Source: Burkholderia sp. 9120
Lineage (GTDB): Bacteria; Pseudomonadota; Gammaproteobacteria; Burkholderiales; Burkholderiaceae
Direction of reading: 5' to 3'
Length of the DNA stretch: 64,000 bases
NCBI RefSeq assembly: GCF_000745015.1
Contig: NZ_JQNA01000001.1
Span: 496,001 to 560,000, forward strand
The position numbers and the translations under genes were made by a program. Positions 50,275-60,588 of the stretch are shown here, piece by piece. How positions within the stretch are numbered: position 1 is the first letter of the stretch; each line of letters starts with the position of its first letter. A model generated the notes under the pieces. The model was not told the DNA's origin and made no database searches. It was given only the letters and a program-made list of their open reading frames with translations.

Positions 50275-51631
50275 CGCTCCCAGACCCCGGCAGCGTCCGC
50301 GCACGTTTCGCGCGGCGCTGACCGTCGCCCTTCTGCTCGCGGGCGGCTTCGTGCCGCTCGTGGGTCTGCTCACGGGTGGTCTGCTCCTGTTTGCCCAGCC
50401 GGCGCACGCCGAAGCGCAGCGCTACGCGTTCGCGGTCATCGCCAACACGTTGCAAAACACCGCCGACGAAGCCGCCACGCAGCGCCTGATCGACGCCATC
50501 GGCCGGGAACGCGACATCGCGTTCATCGTGTACGACGGCAATCTGAAGGGTGCGAAAGAAGCTTGCCGCGACGCGCTTTACGAGCGCCGTCACACGTTGC
50601 TCGAAACGTCGCGGCCCGCGCTGTTCTTTATTCCTGGCCAGCATGACTGGGCCGATTGCGGCACGGCCGAGGCCGGCGGCTTCGATCCGACCGAACGCCT
50701 CGACCAGTTGCGCCAGACCCTGTTCGCCGACTCGACGTCGATGGGCCAGAACCCCATCACGCTGACGCGCGAAAGCGAAGTCTCGCGCTTTCGTCCGTTT
50801 CGCGAAAACGTGCGCTGGCAAGTGGGCGATACGGTGTTTATCGGTCTGAACGCGCCGAGTCCGAACAATCACTACCTGACCGCGGGCGGCCGCAACGGTG
50901 AATTTGAAGACCGGGCGATTGCCAATGCATTCTGGCTCGAGCACGCAGGCGAATATGCGAAACGCCGCGACGCGCGCGCAATCGTCGTGTTCATTCAAGG
51001 CGACCCCGACCCGGAGCGTTATGAACGGCCGGACCGCTTCGCCTGGCTGCGTTTTGCACGCAGCCCGCGCCGCGATGGGTTTCTGGAGTTCAAGCGCAGC
51101 CTGGTCAAACTCGCGCAGACTTTCCGCGGACCCGTGCTGGTGATTCATTGCGACGACGAACGCGCGAGCGGCGGCTTCCTGATCGATCAGCCGTTACGCA
51201 ATGACAAGGGCGCACTGGTGACGAATCTCACGCGGATCGCGCTGGCGCCGCATGATCGTCTTAACCAATGGATTCGGATTGAAGCAGATCTCGGCAGGAA
51301 ACCGCCGTTCCGCGTGAGTGTGCGCGACGTGCCGAAGCAAATACCGTTGCCCGTGCCACCGCCGTTGCTGCCGCATGAAGAACCGGCCGCGTCGATGCCG
51401 GCTGTGCCGGCGCTCGGTCCGGCTTCGGAATTGCCACCGCTGTTGCCGACGCCCGGGGAGTCGCAACTGGATCAGCAGCCGCAAATTCCGGCCGATCAGG
51501 GCGGCGGCGGTTACGGGCCTGCGACTTCGGTCCCGCCCGCCTCCGCTACCTTGCCGCACATGCCGGGCGCCGCGTCAGGTTCGAACTCGAACGGCGGCGT
51601 GCCCGCCAGCTCAGTGCAGCGTGGGCCCTGA
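50261..51631 (+). CDS. Exported metallophosphoesterase-like protein
   Basis: A 456-residue protein. The ATG at 50261 overlaps the mutS stop by 14 bp and starts a signal-like hydrophobic segment (about 15-45, [25 protein letters not shown] followed by AHA). A calcineurin-like fold is suggested by FFIPGQHDW and IHCDD. The last 100 residues are Pro/Ala/Gln-rich and probably disordered. It commonly follows mutS in Burkholderiaceae. The usual D-x-H and GD-x2-D metal motifs are not clearly present, so activity is uncertain. Confidence 0.75.
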   Translation: MRIIDAPRPRQRPRTFRAALTVALLLAGGFVPLVGLLTGGLLLFAQPAHAEAQRYAFAVIANTLQNTADEAATQRLIDAIGRERDIAFIVYDGNLKGAKEACRDALYERRHTLLETSRPALFFIPGQHDWADCGTAEAGGFDPTERLDQLRQTLFADSTSMGQNPITLTRESEVSRFRPFRENVRWQVGDTVFIGLNAPSPNNHYLTAGGRNGEFEDRAIANAFWLEHAGEYAKRRDARAIVVFIQGDPDPERYERPDRFAWLRFARSPRRDGFLEFKRSLVKLAQTFRGPVLVIHCDDERASGGFLIDQPLRNDKGALVTNLTRIALAPHDRLNQWIRIEADLGRKPPFRVSVRDVPKQIPLPVPPPLLPHEEPAASMPAVPALGPASELPPLLPTPGESQLDQQPQIPADQGGGGYGPATSVPPASATLPHMPGAASGSNSNGGVPASSVQRGP

Positions 51632-52150
51632 CTTGTCGTCGTCGGCTTCGTCGTCTTCGTCGAGGACTTCGAGGCCGTCGGCGCCATGCGCGTGTTCGTG
51701 CTGGATTTCGTCTTCAGTCGCGGGACGCACGTCTTTGACCGTCAGCGCGAAACGCAGCGCCATGCCGGCGAGCGGATGGTTGCCGTCGAGCACGACTTTG
51801 TCTTCCGCGACGTCCGTCACGACGTAGACGAGCGAATCGAGATCTTCGTCGCCCTCTTCCGGCGTGCCTTCGAATTGCATGCCGACTTCGAGCGGTTCAG
51901 GAAAACGATCGCGCGGCTCGATCTTCACGAGGTCGGGGTCGTACTCACCGAACGCGTCGGCCGGCTCAAGCTGGATCTGGGCCTCGAAGCCGGCCTCGTG
52001 GCCGTCGAGCTCTTCCTCGATCTTGGGGAACGTGCCATCATAGCCGCCGTGCAGATAGACCATCGGCTCGTCGCTTTCTTCAATCAGATTGCCCTGCGCA
52101 TCCGACAGCTTGTAAGCGACCGACACGACGGTGTTCTTTGCGATTTTCAT
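51611..52150 (-). CDS. FKBP-type peptidyl-prolyl isomerase, SlyD-like
   Basis: A 179-residue protein. The FKBP domain (about 1-70 and 120-150) is split by an insert-in-flap chaperone domain (about 70-120), the SlyD/FkpA arrangement (VYLHGGYDGTFPKIEEELDGHEAG; DGNHPLAGMALRF). The C-terminus is acidic and His-rich (EDEIQHEHAHGADG), as in metal-binding SlyD. It converges with the metallophosphoesterase gene and overlaps its 3' end by 21 bp. Confidence 0.88.
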   Translation of the reverse strand: MKIAKNTVVSVAYKLSDAQGNLIEESDEPMVYLHGGYDGTFPKIEEELDGHEAGFEAQIQLEPADAFGEYDPDLVKIEPRDRFPEPLEVGMQFEGTPEEGDEDLDSLVYVVTDVAEDKVVLDGNHPLAGMALRFALTVKDVRPATEDEIQHEHAHGADGLEVLDEDDEADDDKSGPTLH

Positions 52151-52182
52151 TCGATTCTCCAGAATACAACTCACATTATACG

Positions 52183-53424
52183 ATGCCCAAGCGGCCCACT
52201 GACCACCCGGCCGACATAGCTTCGGCACGAAATTCTTCATCGGCGGCGAAGCCGGTTCTGCCGCCTTCGTCCGATACGCCGACATCGTTGCTCGGCAATC
52301 TGACGCCGTCGCAATTCATGCGCCGCTACTGGCAAAAAAAGCCGCTGCTGATCCGTCAGGCGATCCCGAACGTCGAGGCGCCGCTCTCGCGCGACGAATT
52401 TTTCGAGCTGGCCGATCAGGACGAAGTCGAAGCCCGTCTGATCACCCATTTTCGCAACAAGTGGCAACTCGAGCACGGCCCGTTCGCGCCGGACGAACTG
52501 CCGTCGGTGAAGCAGCGCGCATGGACGTTACTCGTGCAAGGCGTCGATCTTTACGACGACCGTGCCCGCGCGTTGCTCGACCGCTTCCGCTTCGTGCCGG
52601 ACGCGCGGCTCGACGACCTGATGATCTCGTACGCAAGTGACGGCGGCGGTGTCGGCCCGCACTTCGATTCCTACGATGTGTTTCTTTTGCAAGTAAAAGG
52701 TAAGCGCCGCTGGCGTATCAGTGCGCAGAAAGATCTGACACTGCGAGACGGTCTGCCTTTGAAAGTTTTACAGAATTTCCAGGCCGAAGAGGAATGGGTG
52801 CTCGAGCCAGGCGACATGCTTTACCTGCCGCCGCACATCGCCCATGACGGCATTGCCGAAGGCGAATGCATGACCTGCTCGATCGGTTTCCGCGCGCCCT
52901 CGGCGAGCGAGTTGACCGCGCAGTTCCTCTATCATCTGGCCGAGCGCGGCGAGTCCGCAGGCAGCCCGGTCGCGTTGTACCGCGATCCGCAGCAACCCGC
53001 TGTCGAGCGTCCGGCCGAATTGCCCGCGGCGCTGGTCGAAAGGGTTGGATCGATCCTTGCTGGTATCAAATGGAAAGAGCAGGATATTGCCTCGTTCCTT
53101 GGCACATACCTCAGCGAACCGAAGCCGAGTGTCGTGTTTGATCCGCCGCAAAGGCCGCTTAATGAAGACCGTTTTATCAGTCGCGCATCAAAGTCAGGCA
53201 TTCGGCTGAACCGCAAGACTAATTTGTTGTACAACCGCCGTTTTTTCTTCGTAAATGGAGAAGAAACGTTATTTGATGGCGCAAAAAAGTGGTTGATTGA
53301 CCTCGCTGACCACCGGTGTATGAGTGCGAAACGCTTTGTAACACTCTCACACGATTCGTCGGTGACAGCATTGCTACACGAGTGGTATTGTGCGGGCTGG
53401 ATAGAAGTGGGCGAGCTCGCGTAA
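52183..53424 (+). CDS. roxA: Cupin JmjC-type ribosomal oxygenase (RoxA/YcfD-like)
   Basis: A 413-residue 2-oxoglutarate/Fe(II) oxygenase. The facial triad is H160-x-D162 (GPHFD) and H221 (PPHIAHDG). The family hydroxylates an arginine of ribosomal protein L16. Dimerisation and winged-helix C-terminal domains follow (about 290-413). It diverges from the SlyD-like gene across a 32-bp gap and is typical of Burkholderia chromosomes. Confidence 0.85.
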   Translation: MPKRPTDHPADIASARNSSSAAKPVLPPSSDTPTSLLGNLTPSQFMRRYWQKKPLLIRQAIPNVEAPLSRDEFFELADQDEVEARLITHFRNKWQLEHGPFAPDELPSVKQRAWTLLVQGVDLYDDRARALLDRFRFVPDARLDDLMISYASDGGGVGPHFDSYDVFLLQVKGKRRWRISAQKDLTLRDGLPLKVLQNFQAEEEWVLEPGDMLYLPPHIAHDGIAEGECMTCSIGFRAPSASELTAQFLYHLAERGESAGSPVALYRDPQQPAVERPAELPAALVERVGSILAGIKWKEQDIASFLGTYLSEPKPSVVFDPPQRPLNEDRFISRASKSGIRLNRKTNLLYNRRFFFVNGEETLFDGAKKWLIDLADHRCMSAKRFVTLSHDSSVTALLHEWYCAGWIEVGELA

Positions 53425-53669
53425 CTGTTTGCGCAACTCTTGCTCACCTGCTATACCGTACTTTCAAATTTTGTATGAGAAAGACAACGTATTGACCCCG
53501 GATTTATGGATTGTCAGTACGAAAGTGCATATAATTTCCGCCCAAGCCGTAGGGAAGATTCCAGCTCGTTCAAAGAGCTTCTCCACCAACGGCCCAGGTC
53601 GGTGTTGGAGCACATTACCGGTTTTATTTTGCGCTGTTGCTTACCTTTAATCCATAAAAGGACGTGATC

Positions 53670-53945
53670 ATGAAGAAATCCCTCCTCGTAGCATCCCTGT
53701 TGGCAGCTGTGGCACTGGCTGCATGCAACAAGAGCAACGATCAAGCCGCTGCCCCGGCTAGCGACGCAGCTGCTGCTTCGGCACCGGCTGCTGCAGCTTC
53801 GGATTCGGCGATGGCTGCTTCGGGTGCTGCTGCTGCTGCGAGCGACGCTGCTGCTTCGGCTACGACGGCTGCTTCGGACGCAACCGCTGCTGCTTCGGAC
53901 GCTGCTGCTTCGGCTGCTGCTCCGGCTTCGGGCGCAAGCCAGTAA
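53670..53945 (+). CDS. Alanine-rich lipoprotein, unknown
   Basis: A 91-residue protein with a lipoprotein signal (MKKSLLVASLLAAVALAAC; lipobox LAAC, acyl-Cys at 19). The remainder is almost entirely Ala, Ser and Asp in an AASDAA-type pattern. It probably adopts an alpha-helical, amphipathic or disordered rod in the periplasm. A possible promoter (TATAAT near 53535) lies upstream, and a strong terminator follows. Burkholderia carry several such Ala-rich lipoproteins of unknown role. Confidence 0.8.
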   Translation: MKKSLLVASLLAAVALAACNKSNDQAAAPASDAAAASAPAAAASDSAMAASGAAAAASDAAASATTAASDATAAASDAAASAAAPASGASQ

Positions 53946-54018
53946 GCTGTCGCATAGGGTTCGCCTCTGGGCGAATACTGCATCGGGAAATCCCCTCGAT
54001 TTCCCGGGCAGTAAAGCA

Positions 54019-54052
54019 AAACGCCACGGATTCACATCCGTGGCGTTTTGTC
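54019..54052. terminator. Bidirectional intrinsic terminator between lipoprotein and dinG
   Basis: AACGCCACGGAT (54021-54032) pairs perfectly with ATCCGTGGCGTT (54037-54048) around loop TCAC, with a T-run on each side (GTTTTGTC on plus; GTTTTGCT on minus). It serves both convergent genes. Confidence 0.85.
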
Positions 54053-54104
54053 ATTTGGGCGCCGTTTTTTACAACAGCGCCGACTTAATACCGACCGGCA
54101 TCAA

Positions 54105-56369
54105 CTATTCAGCCGGTGTCGCGCTCTCTTCGAAAAACTCCCGTACGACCTCGATCTCACGGGTGCGCTTGAATGGCGGCAGGCTCTGCCATATACGGCG
54201 CCCATACGGTTTGTCGACGAGACGCGTGTCGCAGATCATCAGCACGCCGCGATCGGTCTCAGCGCGAATCAGACGGCCTGCGCCCTGCTTCAGCGTGATC
54301 ACGGCTTGCGGCAATTGATGCACGGCGAACGGGCTCAAGCCTTTCTTCGTCAACGCGTCGAGACGCGCGGACAACACCGGGTCGTCGGGCGGCGCGAACG
54401 GCAGCTTGTCGATCACCACCAGCGACAGCGCGTCGCCGCGCACGTCGACACCTTCCCAGAAACTCTGACTGCCCACCAGAATCGCATTGCCGTACGAGCG
54501 GAAACGGTCGAGCAATTCGGTGCGGCTCGCATCGCCCTGCACGAGCAGCGGATAGTCCCAACCACGCGTTTCGATCGTGTCGCGCAATCTGGTCGAGATG
54601 CGGTCCACCGCGCGCAGCGTCGTGCACAGCATGAAGACGCCGCCGCCCGATGCTTCGATCGCGGGCAAGGCAGCGTCGAACACGGCGTCGGTGAACATCG
54701 GCGAGGACGGCTGCGGCAGATTGCGCGGCACGTACAGCAGCCCTTGCGTCGGATAGTCGAAGGGACTGGGCAGCGTCATCGAGCGCCTGGCGTTCAGCCC
54801 CATCTGCGCGGCATAGTGCGTGAAGTCGCCGCGCACCGACAACGTGGCCGACGTGAAGATCCATGCACGCGGCACGCCGGCGCGCTGCTTTGCGAAGATC
54901 GGCGCGACCGACAGCGGCGTTTCGTGCAACTGCACGGTATGCGAGAAGACTTCGATCCAGCGCACCTTTTCATTCGGATCGGCGCGTTCGCTTTTGCCGT
55001 CGGCCGAAGCGCCTTGAGCCGCATTGTCAGCCGCTGCGCGTTCGGTTTCGGTGGGCGGCGTGGTCCAGCCGGCGAGCACGCCTTGCAGCTCGCGTGCGCG
55101 GCGCAGACACGCGCCTATCGATTCGGCGCGCTCGGCCTGGCTCGCGAGCGCCGAGGTCAATGCATCGAGTTCGGTTTCGAGCGTTTCGAGCGCGGCAAAC
55201 AGCGGATGGTCGTCGGGCAACTGCCCGATCGACAAACGCACCGAGTCTTCCTTGAACGCGAGCCGCACGTCGCGCGCCGCGCGTTCGAGCGTCGAGCCGA
55301 GCTTCACCCAGTCAACAGTTTCGCGCGCATGGCCCAGGCCTTCCGCGACAGAATCGCGGGCCAGTTCGAGAAACTGCGTGGTGGACAGCGTTTCGCCGAA
55401 AAACAGCGTGGCGGTTTCCGGCAACTGATGCGCTTCGTCGAAAATGACCGTATTGGCAGTGGGCAGCAACTCGGCCATGCCGGTATCGCGCAACATGATG
55501 TCGGCGAAAAACAGATGGTGATTCACCACCACGATATCCGCCTGCTGCGCCTCACGGCGCGCCTGCATGACGAAGCAATCCTTGTAGTGCGGGCACTCCT
55601 GGCCGAGACAGTTTTCGCGCGTCGACGTCACCATCGACCACACCGCCGCCGTTTCCGGCACGCTCGCGAGTTCGGCCTTGTCGCCGGTGCGCGTGATCTT
55701 CGCGAAGCGCACGATGTCCTGCAGATACGAGGTTTCCTGACGCGACGGCAGACGGCCGTTGTCCGCCGTACGCTGCAGATAGTAGTGGCACAGGTAGTTC
55801 GCGCGCCCCTTGAGCATGGCGACCGACACCGGCACCGCGAGCGCGTCGCGCACGGTCGGAATGTCGCGCTGAAAGAGCTGGTCCTGCAAGTGCTTGGTAC
55901 CGGTGGAGACGATCACCTTGCCGCCCCACAACATGGCCGGCACGAGGTACGCGTAGGTCTTGCCGGTGCCGGTGCCCGCTTCGACGATCAGCGTGTTTTC
56001 GCTGCCGTCGAGGCTGCTCGCTTCGTCGCTTTCGACAGCGGCCGCCTCGGTGCCTGACGGCGCACCGAGCCGCCGCGCCGGACGCTTCTGCGCCTCGAAC
56101 ATCGCGGGTTCGGGCATGGCGCGGCCCGACGCTTCCATCGCCGCGGCAACCGCGCGCGACATCTCGATCTGCGACGCGCGCGACCGATAGCCGTCGATCT
56201 GCCTCGCCAGTAAACCGTTTTCGGCGAAGATCTCGTCCAGCTCGGCGGCCCGGCGCGGATTCAATGACGCGCTCAGTGCGGACGCGGCCGCGCGCGGCGC
56301 CGGCGTACCGGTTGCCGATGCGGCGTCGCCCGAGGCGGCGCGGGGTGAAGGTTCAAGCGATGAATTCAA
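54105..56369 (-). CDS. dinG: DinG-type ATP-dependent DNA helicase
   Basis: A 754-residue XPD/DinG-like superfamily 2 helicase. Motif I is GTGTGKTYAYLV, motif II is DEAH (VIFDEAHQLPE) and the late motifs are QGAGRLIRAETD. Four cysteines around ENCLGQECPHYKDCF may hold an FeS cluster as in DinG. The first 60 residues are an Ala/Pro-rich extension. Another start may apply. It helps resolve R-loops or collapsed forks. Confidence 0.88.
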   Translation of the reverse strand: MNSSLEPSPRAASGDAASATGTPAPRAAASALSASLNPRRAAELDEIFAENGLLARQIDGYRSRASQIEMSRAVAAAMEASGRAMPEPAMFEAQKRPARRLGAPSGTEAAAVESDEASSLDGSENTLIVEAGTGTGKTYAYLVPAMLWGGKVIVSTGTKHLQDQLFQRDIPTVRDALAVPVSVAMLKGRANYLCHYYLQRTADNGRLPSRQETSYLQDIVRFAKITRTGDKAELASVPETAAVWSMVTSTRENCLGQECPHYKDCFVMQARREAQQADIVVVNHHLFFADIMLRDTGMAELLPTANTVIFDEAHQLPETATLFFGETLSTTQFLELARDSVAEGLGHARETVDWVKLGSTLERAARDVRLAFKEDSVRLSIGQLPDDHPLFAALETLETELDALTSALASQAERAESIGACLRRARELQGVLAGWTTPPTETERAAADNAAQGASADGKSERADPNEKVRWIEVFSHTVQLHETPLSVAPIFAKQRAGVPRAWIFTSATLSVRGDFTHYAAQMGLNARRSMTLPSPFDYPTQGLLYVPRNLPQPSSPMFTDAVFDAALPAIEASGGGVFMLCTTLRAVDRISTRLRDTIETRGWDYPLLVQGDASRTELLDRFRSYGNAILVGSQSFWEGVDVRGDALSLVVIDKLPFAPPDDPVLSARLDALTKKGLSPFAVHQLPQAVITLKQGAGRLIRAETDRGVLMICDTRLVDKPYGRRIWQSLPPFKRTREIEVVREFFEESATPAE

Positions 56370-56435
56370 GGCAAGCGTTCCTGCAAAGTCCGGCTCGCGC
56401 GGCGCGCGCCCGGCGCTTCTTGCCAGGCCGCGAAC

Positions 56436-56654
56436 TCAGGCGCGTGTGTCGGGTTCGAGCTGCAATTGCAGCAAGATGATGGTGTCCTTGACTTTGAGTT
56501 TGCGCTTTTTCAGGCGCTGCAACTCGAAGTCGTCGATGCCGGGCTCATCCGACATTCGGTCGATCAAACGATCGAGCCCACTGTGCTCCGATTCCAGTTG
56601 CAGAATACGGTCGCGAAGTGTGTTCGCGTCGATGACGTGATGTTGATCGCGCAT
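56436..56654 (-). CDS. DUF465 / YdcH family protein
   Basis: A 72-residue all-helical protein (ANTLRDRILQLESEHSGLDRLIDRMSDEPGIDDFELQRLKKRKLKVKDTIILLQ). The DUF465 (YdcH) family is common in Proteobacteria, with no agreed function. It lies 67 bp upstream of dinG on the same strand. Length is normal. Confidence 0.85.
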   Translation of the reverse strand: MRDQHHVIDANTLRDRILQLESEHSGLDRLIDRMSDEPGIDDFELQRLKKRKLKVKDTIILLQLQLEPDTRA

Positions 56655-56827
56655 GCTCGCCTCCTCTCGTCGACGGCACGAACCGCGTGTGCGGCTCGAT
56701 GCCTGAGGTTGCTGTCCGGCTTAAAACGCGTTACGGCGACTGCGACGCCGGCTCCGGTCAGCTATTGCGACTGCGAACCGGCCCGAGGCATTACAGCAAG
56801 CAAACACGGTGCTCAACGACAGCACAC

Positions 56828-57904
56828 TTACTGTTGCTCCTGTTGCAGTTTCTGCTGTTGTTCGAGTTCCTGCTGCTGTTTCAACTGATCTTGACGTTTC
56901 TGCTCGGCTTTCTCGGCCGCCTGCTTCTGACGCGACTCGACGTCGGCTTTGTGCTGCGCCGCGTCAGTCTGTTTCTTCTCGAAGCTCTGCTGTTTCTCGA
57001 CGCGCTCCTGCGCCTTTTGCGCGCCCTGCTGATGGGCTTCGTCGAGCTTGCGCTGGAAGTCGCCCTGCTTCTGATCGTACGCCTGCTGATTGGCGGCTGC
57101 CTGCGACGGACTCACCCCGCGCTGCGCCTGATCCAGCGCGTGCTGGCGCTGCTTGTCCTGATACGCCTGCGCATTGGCGCTGCGCTGCGGCGCCTCGGCG
57201 GTGCGCTGCGCCTGATCGAGTTGATGCTGACGCTGCTTGTCCTGGTACGCCTGGGTGTTGCGGGCGTCGTCGGCGGCGCGCTGCGGGGCGCTCGCTTCGT
57301 CTTGCGCGCGTTTGATCGCGGCCTGCTCGTCACGCTCGCGGGCGCGCTGTGCGCGCTGCTCGCCGTCGAGCGCCAACTGTTCCTTGCGGATGTCGGCCTG
57401 CACGACGCGCATGCTGTCGCGCGCCTTGTTCAGGCAATAGTTGACGAAGAACTTGCTATAGCAGTCGTGTTCGGCGACTCCGTAGCGGTAGTTGTTTTCG
57501 TCGCTGCGCTGATCCAGCACCTTCTGGCGCGCGTCGAACGCATTGTCTTGCGCCGCGATGCTGGCGGTGCTGTCTGAGTTGCCGGTGTTCATGCCGCCGC
57601 TTGCATCCACCGCCCGAGCATCCGACGCGGCCGACCCAGCCGCCGTGGCGCTGCTGCCCATCATGGGCGCCGAAGCCTGCCCAGCGGTCTGCGCCATGGC
57701 CGGCGCGGACAGCCCCAGCGCAACGGCCAGCACGCCCGCTGCGCACGACGCGGCGAACACTCCGTTGGGAACGGGCACGGACTTGAACACGGAGCGCGTT
57801 ACCCGCGTGAGCGACACGAGCGGCGAACGCGAAAACAGCGGCGATTGTGGCAAGCGAGAGACCAAGCGGGAGCCCAGGCAGTTGAGGGACAAGGAGATCG
57901 GCAA
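56828..57904 (-). CDS. Exported Gln/Ala-rich repeat protein, unknown
   Basis: About 358 residues. A hydrophobic signal-like segment (GVFAASCAAGVLAVALGLSAPAMA) with an AMA site lies near residues 48-71, after a basic leader, so the true start may be downstream. The mature region contains tandem repeats of QAYQDKQRQHxLDQAQR and a long charged, coiled-coil-like C-terminus rich in Gln, Lys and Glu. A cell-envelope or scaffolding role is possible. No family function is known to me. Confidence 0.7.
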   Translation of the reverse strand: MPISLSLNCLGSRLVSRLPQSPLFSRSPLVSLTRVTRSVFKSVPVPNGVFAASCAAGVLAVALGLSAPAMAQTAGQASAPMMGSSATAAGSAASDARAVDASGGMNTGNSDSTASIAAQDNAFDARQKVLDQRSDENNYRYGVAEHDCYSKFFVNYCLNKARDSMRVVQADIRKEQLALDGEQRAQRARERDEQAAIKRAQDEASAPQRAADDARNTQAYQDKQRQHQLDQAQRTAEAPQRSANAQAYQDKQRQHALDQAQRGVSPSQAAANQQAYDQKQGDFQRKLDEAHQQGAQKAQERVEKQQSFEKKQTDAAQHKADVESRQKQAAEKAEQKRQDQLKQQQELEQQQKLQQEQQ

Positions 57905-58031
57905 CGTCGTAGGAGGTCAACGGAACATGCCCGAAATTCTATCACCCTGCGGTTGAGCCCTTTGGCATTTATGGCAAAATGCCCCGCTCTAGCAACCTGG
58001 TCGCAGCGCGCACGCCCGGCGTGCTTCACGG

Positions 58032-58066
58032 CATGCTGCACGGCGTGACCCACACCGTGCAGCATG
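58032..58066 (+). repeat. 12-bp perfect stem-loop upstream of tex
   Basis: CATGCTGCACGG (58032-58043) pairs exactly with CCGTGCAGCATG (58055-58066) around an 11-nt loop. It lies about 80 bp upstream of the tex start and inside a 46-codon open frame (57979-58119). It may be a leader regulatory hairpin rather than a terminator because no T-run follows. Confidence 0.55.
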
Positions 58067-58147
58067 TGCCCGAGGTGGCTCACTCCGTGCCCCAACGGGT
58101 CATCAGCGCGCGGCCTTAGACTGAGTCCGCAGGAACACCAAGACCTT

Positions 58148-60496
58148 ATGACGGAAAACGTAGCACTCAAGATCGTACAGCGCATCGCCGCCGAACTGTC
58201 CGTCCAGCCGCGCCAGGTCGCGGCCGCGGTGCAACTTCTCGACGAAGGAGCGACTGTTCCGTTCATCGCCCGCTACCGTAAGGAAGTGACCGACAATCTC
58301 GACGACACGCAACTGCGTAATCTCGAGGAACGCCTGCTGTATCTGCGCGAGCTGGAAGACCGGCGCGCGGCGATCATCGCCAGCATCGACGAACAGGGCA
58401 AGCTCACCGACGAGCTGCGCGGCGCGATCGAAGGCGCGGACAGCAAGCAGGTGCTGGAAGACCTGTATCTCCCGTACAAGCCGAAGCGCCGCACGCGCGC
58501 GCAGATCGCCCGCGAAGCCGGCTTGCAGCCGCTCGCGGACGCGCTGCTGGCCAATCCCCTGCTCGACCCGCAAACCGAAGCCGCCGCCTACGTGGACGCC
58601 GAGAAAGGCGTCGCCGACGTGAAGGGCGCGCTCGACGGCGCGCGCGACATTCTGTCGGAACAGTTCGGCGAAACCGCCGATCTGCTCGGCAAGCTGCGCG
58701 ATTACCTGTTCAACCAGGGCGTGCTGTCGTCGAAAGTGGTCGAGGGTAAAGAAAACGCGGAAGAAGAGAAATTCCGCGATTACTACGACTACGCGGAAAC
58801 CATCCGGACCGTGCCGTCGCATCGCGCGCTGGCGCTGTTCCGCGGCCGCAATGCGGGCGTGCTGATGGTCAAGCTCGGTCTCAGCGAAGAACTCGACGCG
58901 CTGGTGCCGCATCCGGGCGAAGCGCTGATCGCGCGTCATTTCGGCATAGCCAATCAGAACCGGCCGGCCGACAAATGGCTCTCCGACGTGTGCCGCTGGT
59001 GCTGGCGCGTGAAGGTGCAGCCGCACATCGAAAACGAACTGCTCACCAACCTGCGCGACGAAGCCGAGCACGAAGCGATTCGCGTGTTCGCACGCAATCT
59101 GAAGGATCTGCTGCTGGCCGCGCCCGCGGGCCCGAAGGCCGTGATCGGTCTCGATCCGGGCATGCGCACCGGCGTGAAGGTGGCCGTGGTCGATCGGACC
59201 GGCAAGGTGCTCGCCACCGACGTGATCTATCCGCACGAGCCGCGCCGCGACTGGGACGGCTCGATCGCCAAACTCGCGCGCCTCTGCGCGCAGACCCAGG
59301 CCGAGCTGATCAGTATCGGCAACGGCACGGCGTCGCGTGAAACGGACAAGCTCGCGAGCGAACTGATCGCGCGGCATCCGGAATTCAAGCTGCAGAAAAT
59401 CGTGGTGTCGGAAGCCGGTGCATCGGTGTACTCGGCGTCCGAGATCGCGGCGAAGGAATTTCCGGACATGGACGTGACGCTGCGCGGCGCGGTGTCGATC
59501 GCGCGCCGTCTGCAGGATCCGCTCGCGGAACTCGTGAAGATCGAGCCGAAGGCGATCGGCGTCGGCCAGTATCAGCACGACGTGAATCAGCGCGAGCTGG
59601 CGCGCTCGCTGGACGCGGTCGTCGAAGACTGCGTGAACGCGGTCGGCGTCGACGCGAATACCGCGTCGGTCGCGCTGCTCGCGCGCGTGTCGGGATTGAA
59701 CGCGACGCTGGCGCGCAATATCGTCGACTATCGCGATGCAAACGGGCCGTTCCCGTCGCGCGAACATCTGCGCAAGGTGCCGCGTCTGGGCGACAAGACG
59801 TTCGAGCAGGCCGCCGGCTTCCTGCGCATCAACAACGGCGACAATCCGCTCGACCGCTCGTCGGTTCACCCGGAAGCGTATCCCGTCGTCGAACGGATGC
59901 TGGCGAAGATCAGCAAGCATGTCGGTGAAGTGCTGGGCAATCGCGACGCGTTGCGCGGCCTGTCGCCGGCGGAATTCGTCGACGAACGTTTCGGCTTGCC
60001 GACCGTGCGCGACATTCTGCTCGAGCTCGAAAAGCCGGGCCGCGATCCGCGTCCGGAGTTCAAGACCGCGACCTTCCGCGAAGGCGTCGAGAAGGTCAGC
60101 GATCTGACGCCGGGCATGGTGCTCGAAGGCGTCGTGACGAACGTGGCGGCATTCGGTGCGTTCATCGACATCGGCGTGCATCAGGACGGTCTGGTGCACG
60201 TGTCGGCGCTGTCGACGAAGTTCATCAAGGACCCGCATGAAGTCGTCAAGGCCGGCCAGATCGTCAAGGTGAAGGTGCTGGAAGTCGACGTGAAGCGTCA
60301 GCGTATCGCGCTGACCATGCGACTGGACGATGAGTTCGGTGCGGCCGCGGTCCGCAGCGGTGGCGGCGCGCAGCAGGATCGTGGCGGCGCGGCGCGCTCG
60401 GGCGGCGGTGGACGCGGCGCGCAGCAACAGCGCTCGCGTGAACCGGAAGCCGGCGGCGCAATGGCGGCGGCGTTCGCGAAGCTGAAACAGAAGTAA
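58148..60496 (+). CDS. tex: Tex-family RNA-binding transcription accessory protein
   Basis: A 782-residue Tex. The N-terminal Tex domain (about 1-190) is followed by the YqgF/RNase H-like fold ([19 protein letters not shown] at about 338), helix-hairpin-helix repeats (around 490-590) and an S1 domain (about 650-720, [22 protein letters not shown]). The C-terminus is Gly/Gln/Arg-rich. The ATG at 58148 matches the family start. A strong terminator follows. Confidence 0.95.
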   Translation: MTENVALKIVQRIAAELSVQPRQVAAAVQLLDEGATVPFIARYRKEVTDNLDDTQLRNLEERLLYLRELEDRRAAIIASIDEQGKLTDELRGAIEGADSKQVLEDLYLPYKPKRRTRAQIAREAGLQPLADALLANPLLDPQTEAAAYVDAEKGVADVKGALDGARDILSEQFGETADLLGKLRDYLFNQGVLSSKVVEGKENAEEEKFRDYYDYAETIRTVPSHRALALFRGRNAGVLMVKLGLSEELDALVPHPGEALIARHFGIANQNRPADKWLSDVCRWCWRVKVQPHIENELLTNLRDEAEHEAIRVFARNLKDLLLAAPAGPKAVIGLDPGMRTGVKVAVVDRTGKVLATDVIYPHEPRRDWDGSIAKLARLCAQTQAELISIGNGTASRETDKLASELIARHPEFKLQKIVVSEAGASVYSASEIAAKEFPDMDVTLRGAVSIARRLQDPLAELVKIEPKAIGVGQYQHDVNQRELARSLDAVVEDCVNAVGVDANTASVALLARVSGLNATLARNIVDYRDANGPFPSREHLRKVPRLGDKTFEQAAGFLRINNGDNPLDRSSVHPEAYPVVERMLAKISKHVGEVLGNRDALRGLSPAEFVDERFGLPTVRDILLELEKPGRDPRPEFKTATFREGVEKVSDLTPGMVLEGVVTNVAAFGAFIDIGVHQDGLVHVSALSTKFIKDPHEVVKAGQIVKVKVLEVDVKRQRIALTMRLDDEFGAAAVRSGGGAQQDRGGAARSGGGGRGAQQQRSREPEAGGAMAAAFAKLKQK

Positions 60497-60500
60497 ATGC

Positions 60501-60529
60501 AAAAAGCCCACGCAATGCGTGGGCTTTTT
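60501..60529. terminator. Bidirectional intrinsic terminator between tex and kup
   Basis: AAAAAGCCCACGC (60501-60513) pairs perfectly with GCGTGGGCTTTTT (60517-60529) around a 3-nt loop, with U-rich ends in both directions. Confidence 0.9.
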
Positions 60530-60588
60530 GTTTTTCGAGGCGCTCCGGCTCCGCTCAAGCGAAGCGCCCGACAACGCACACGGCGTTG

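Noticed and set aside
53741..54019. Alanine-rich minus-strand frame opposite the lipoprotein
   Set aside because: Low-complexity GCT/AGC repeats translate to Ala-rich sequence on both strands; only the plus frame has a lipobox.
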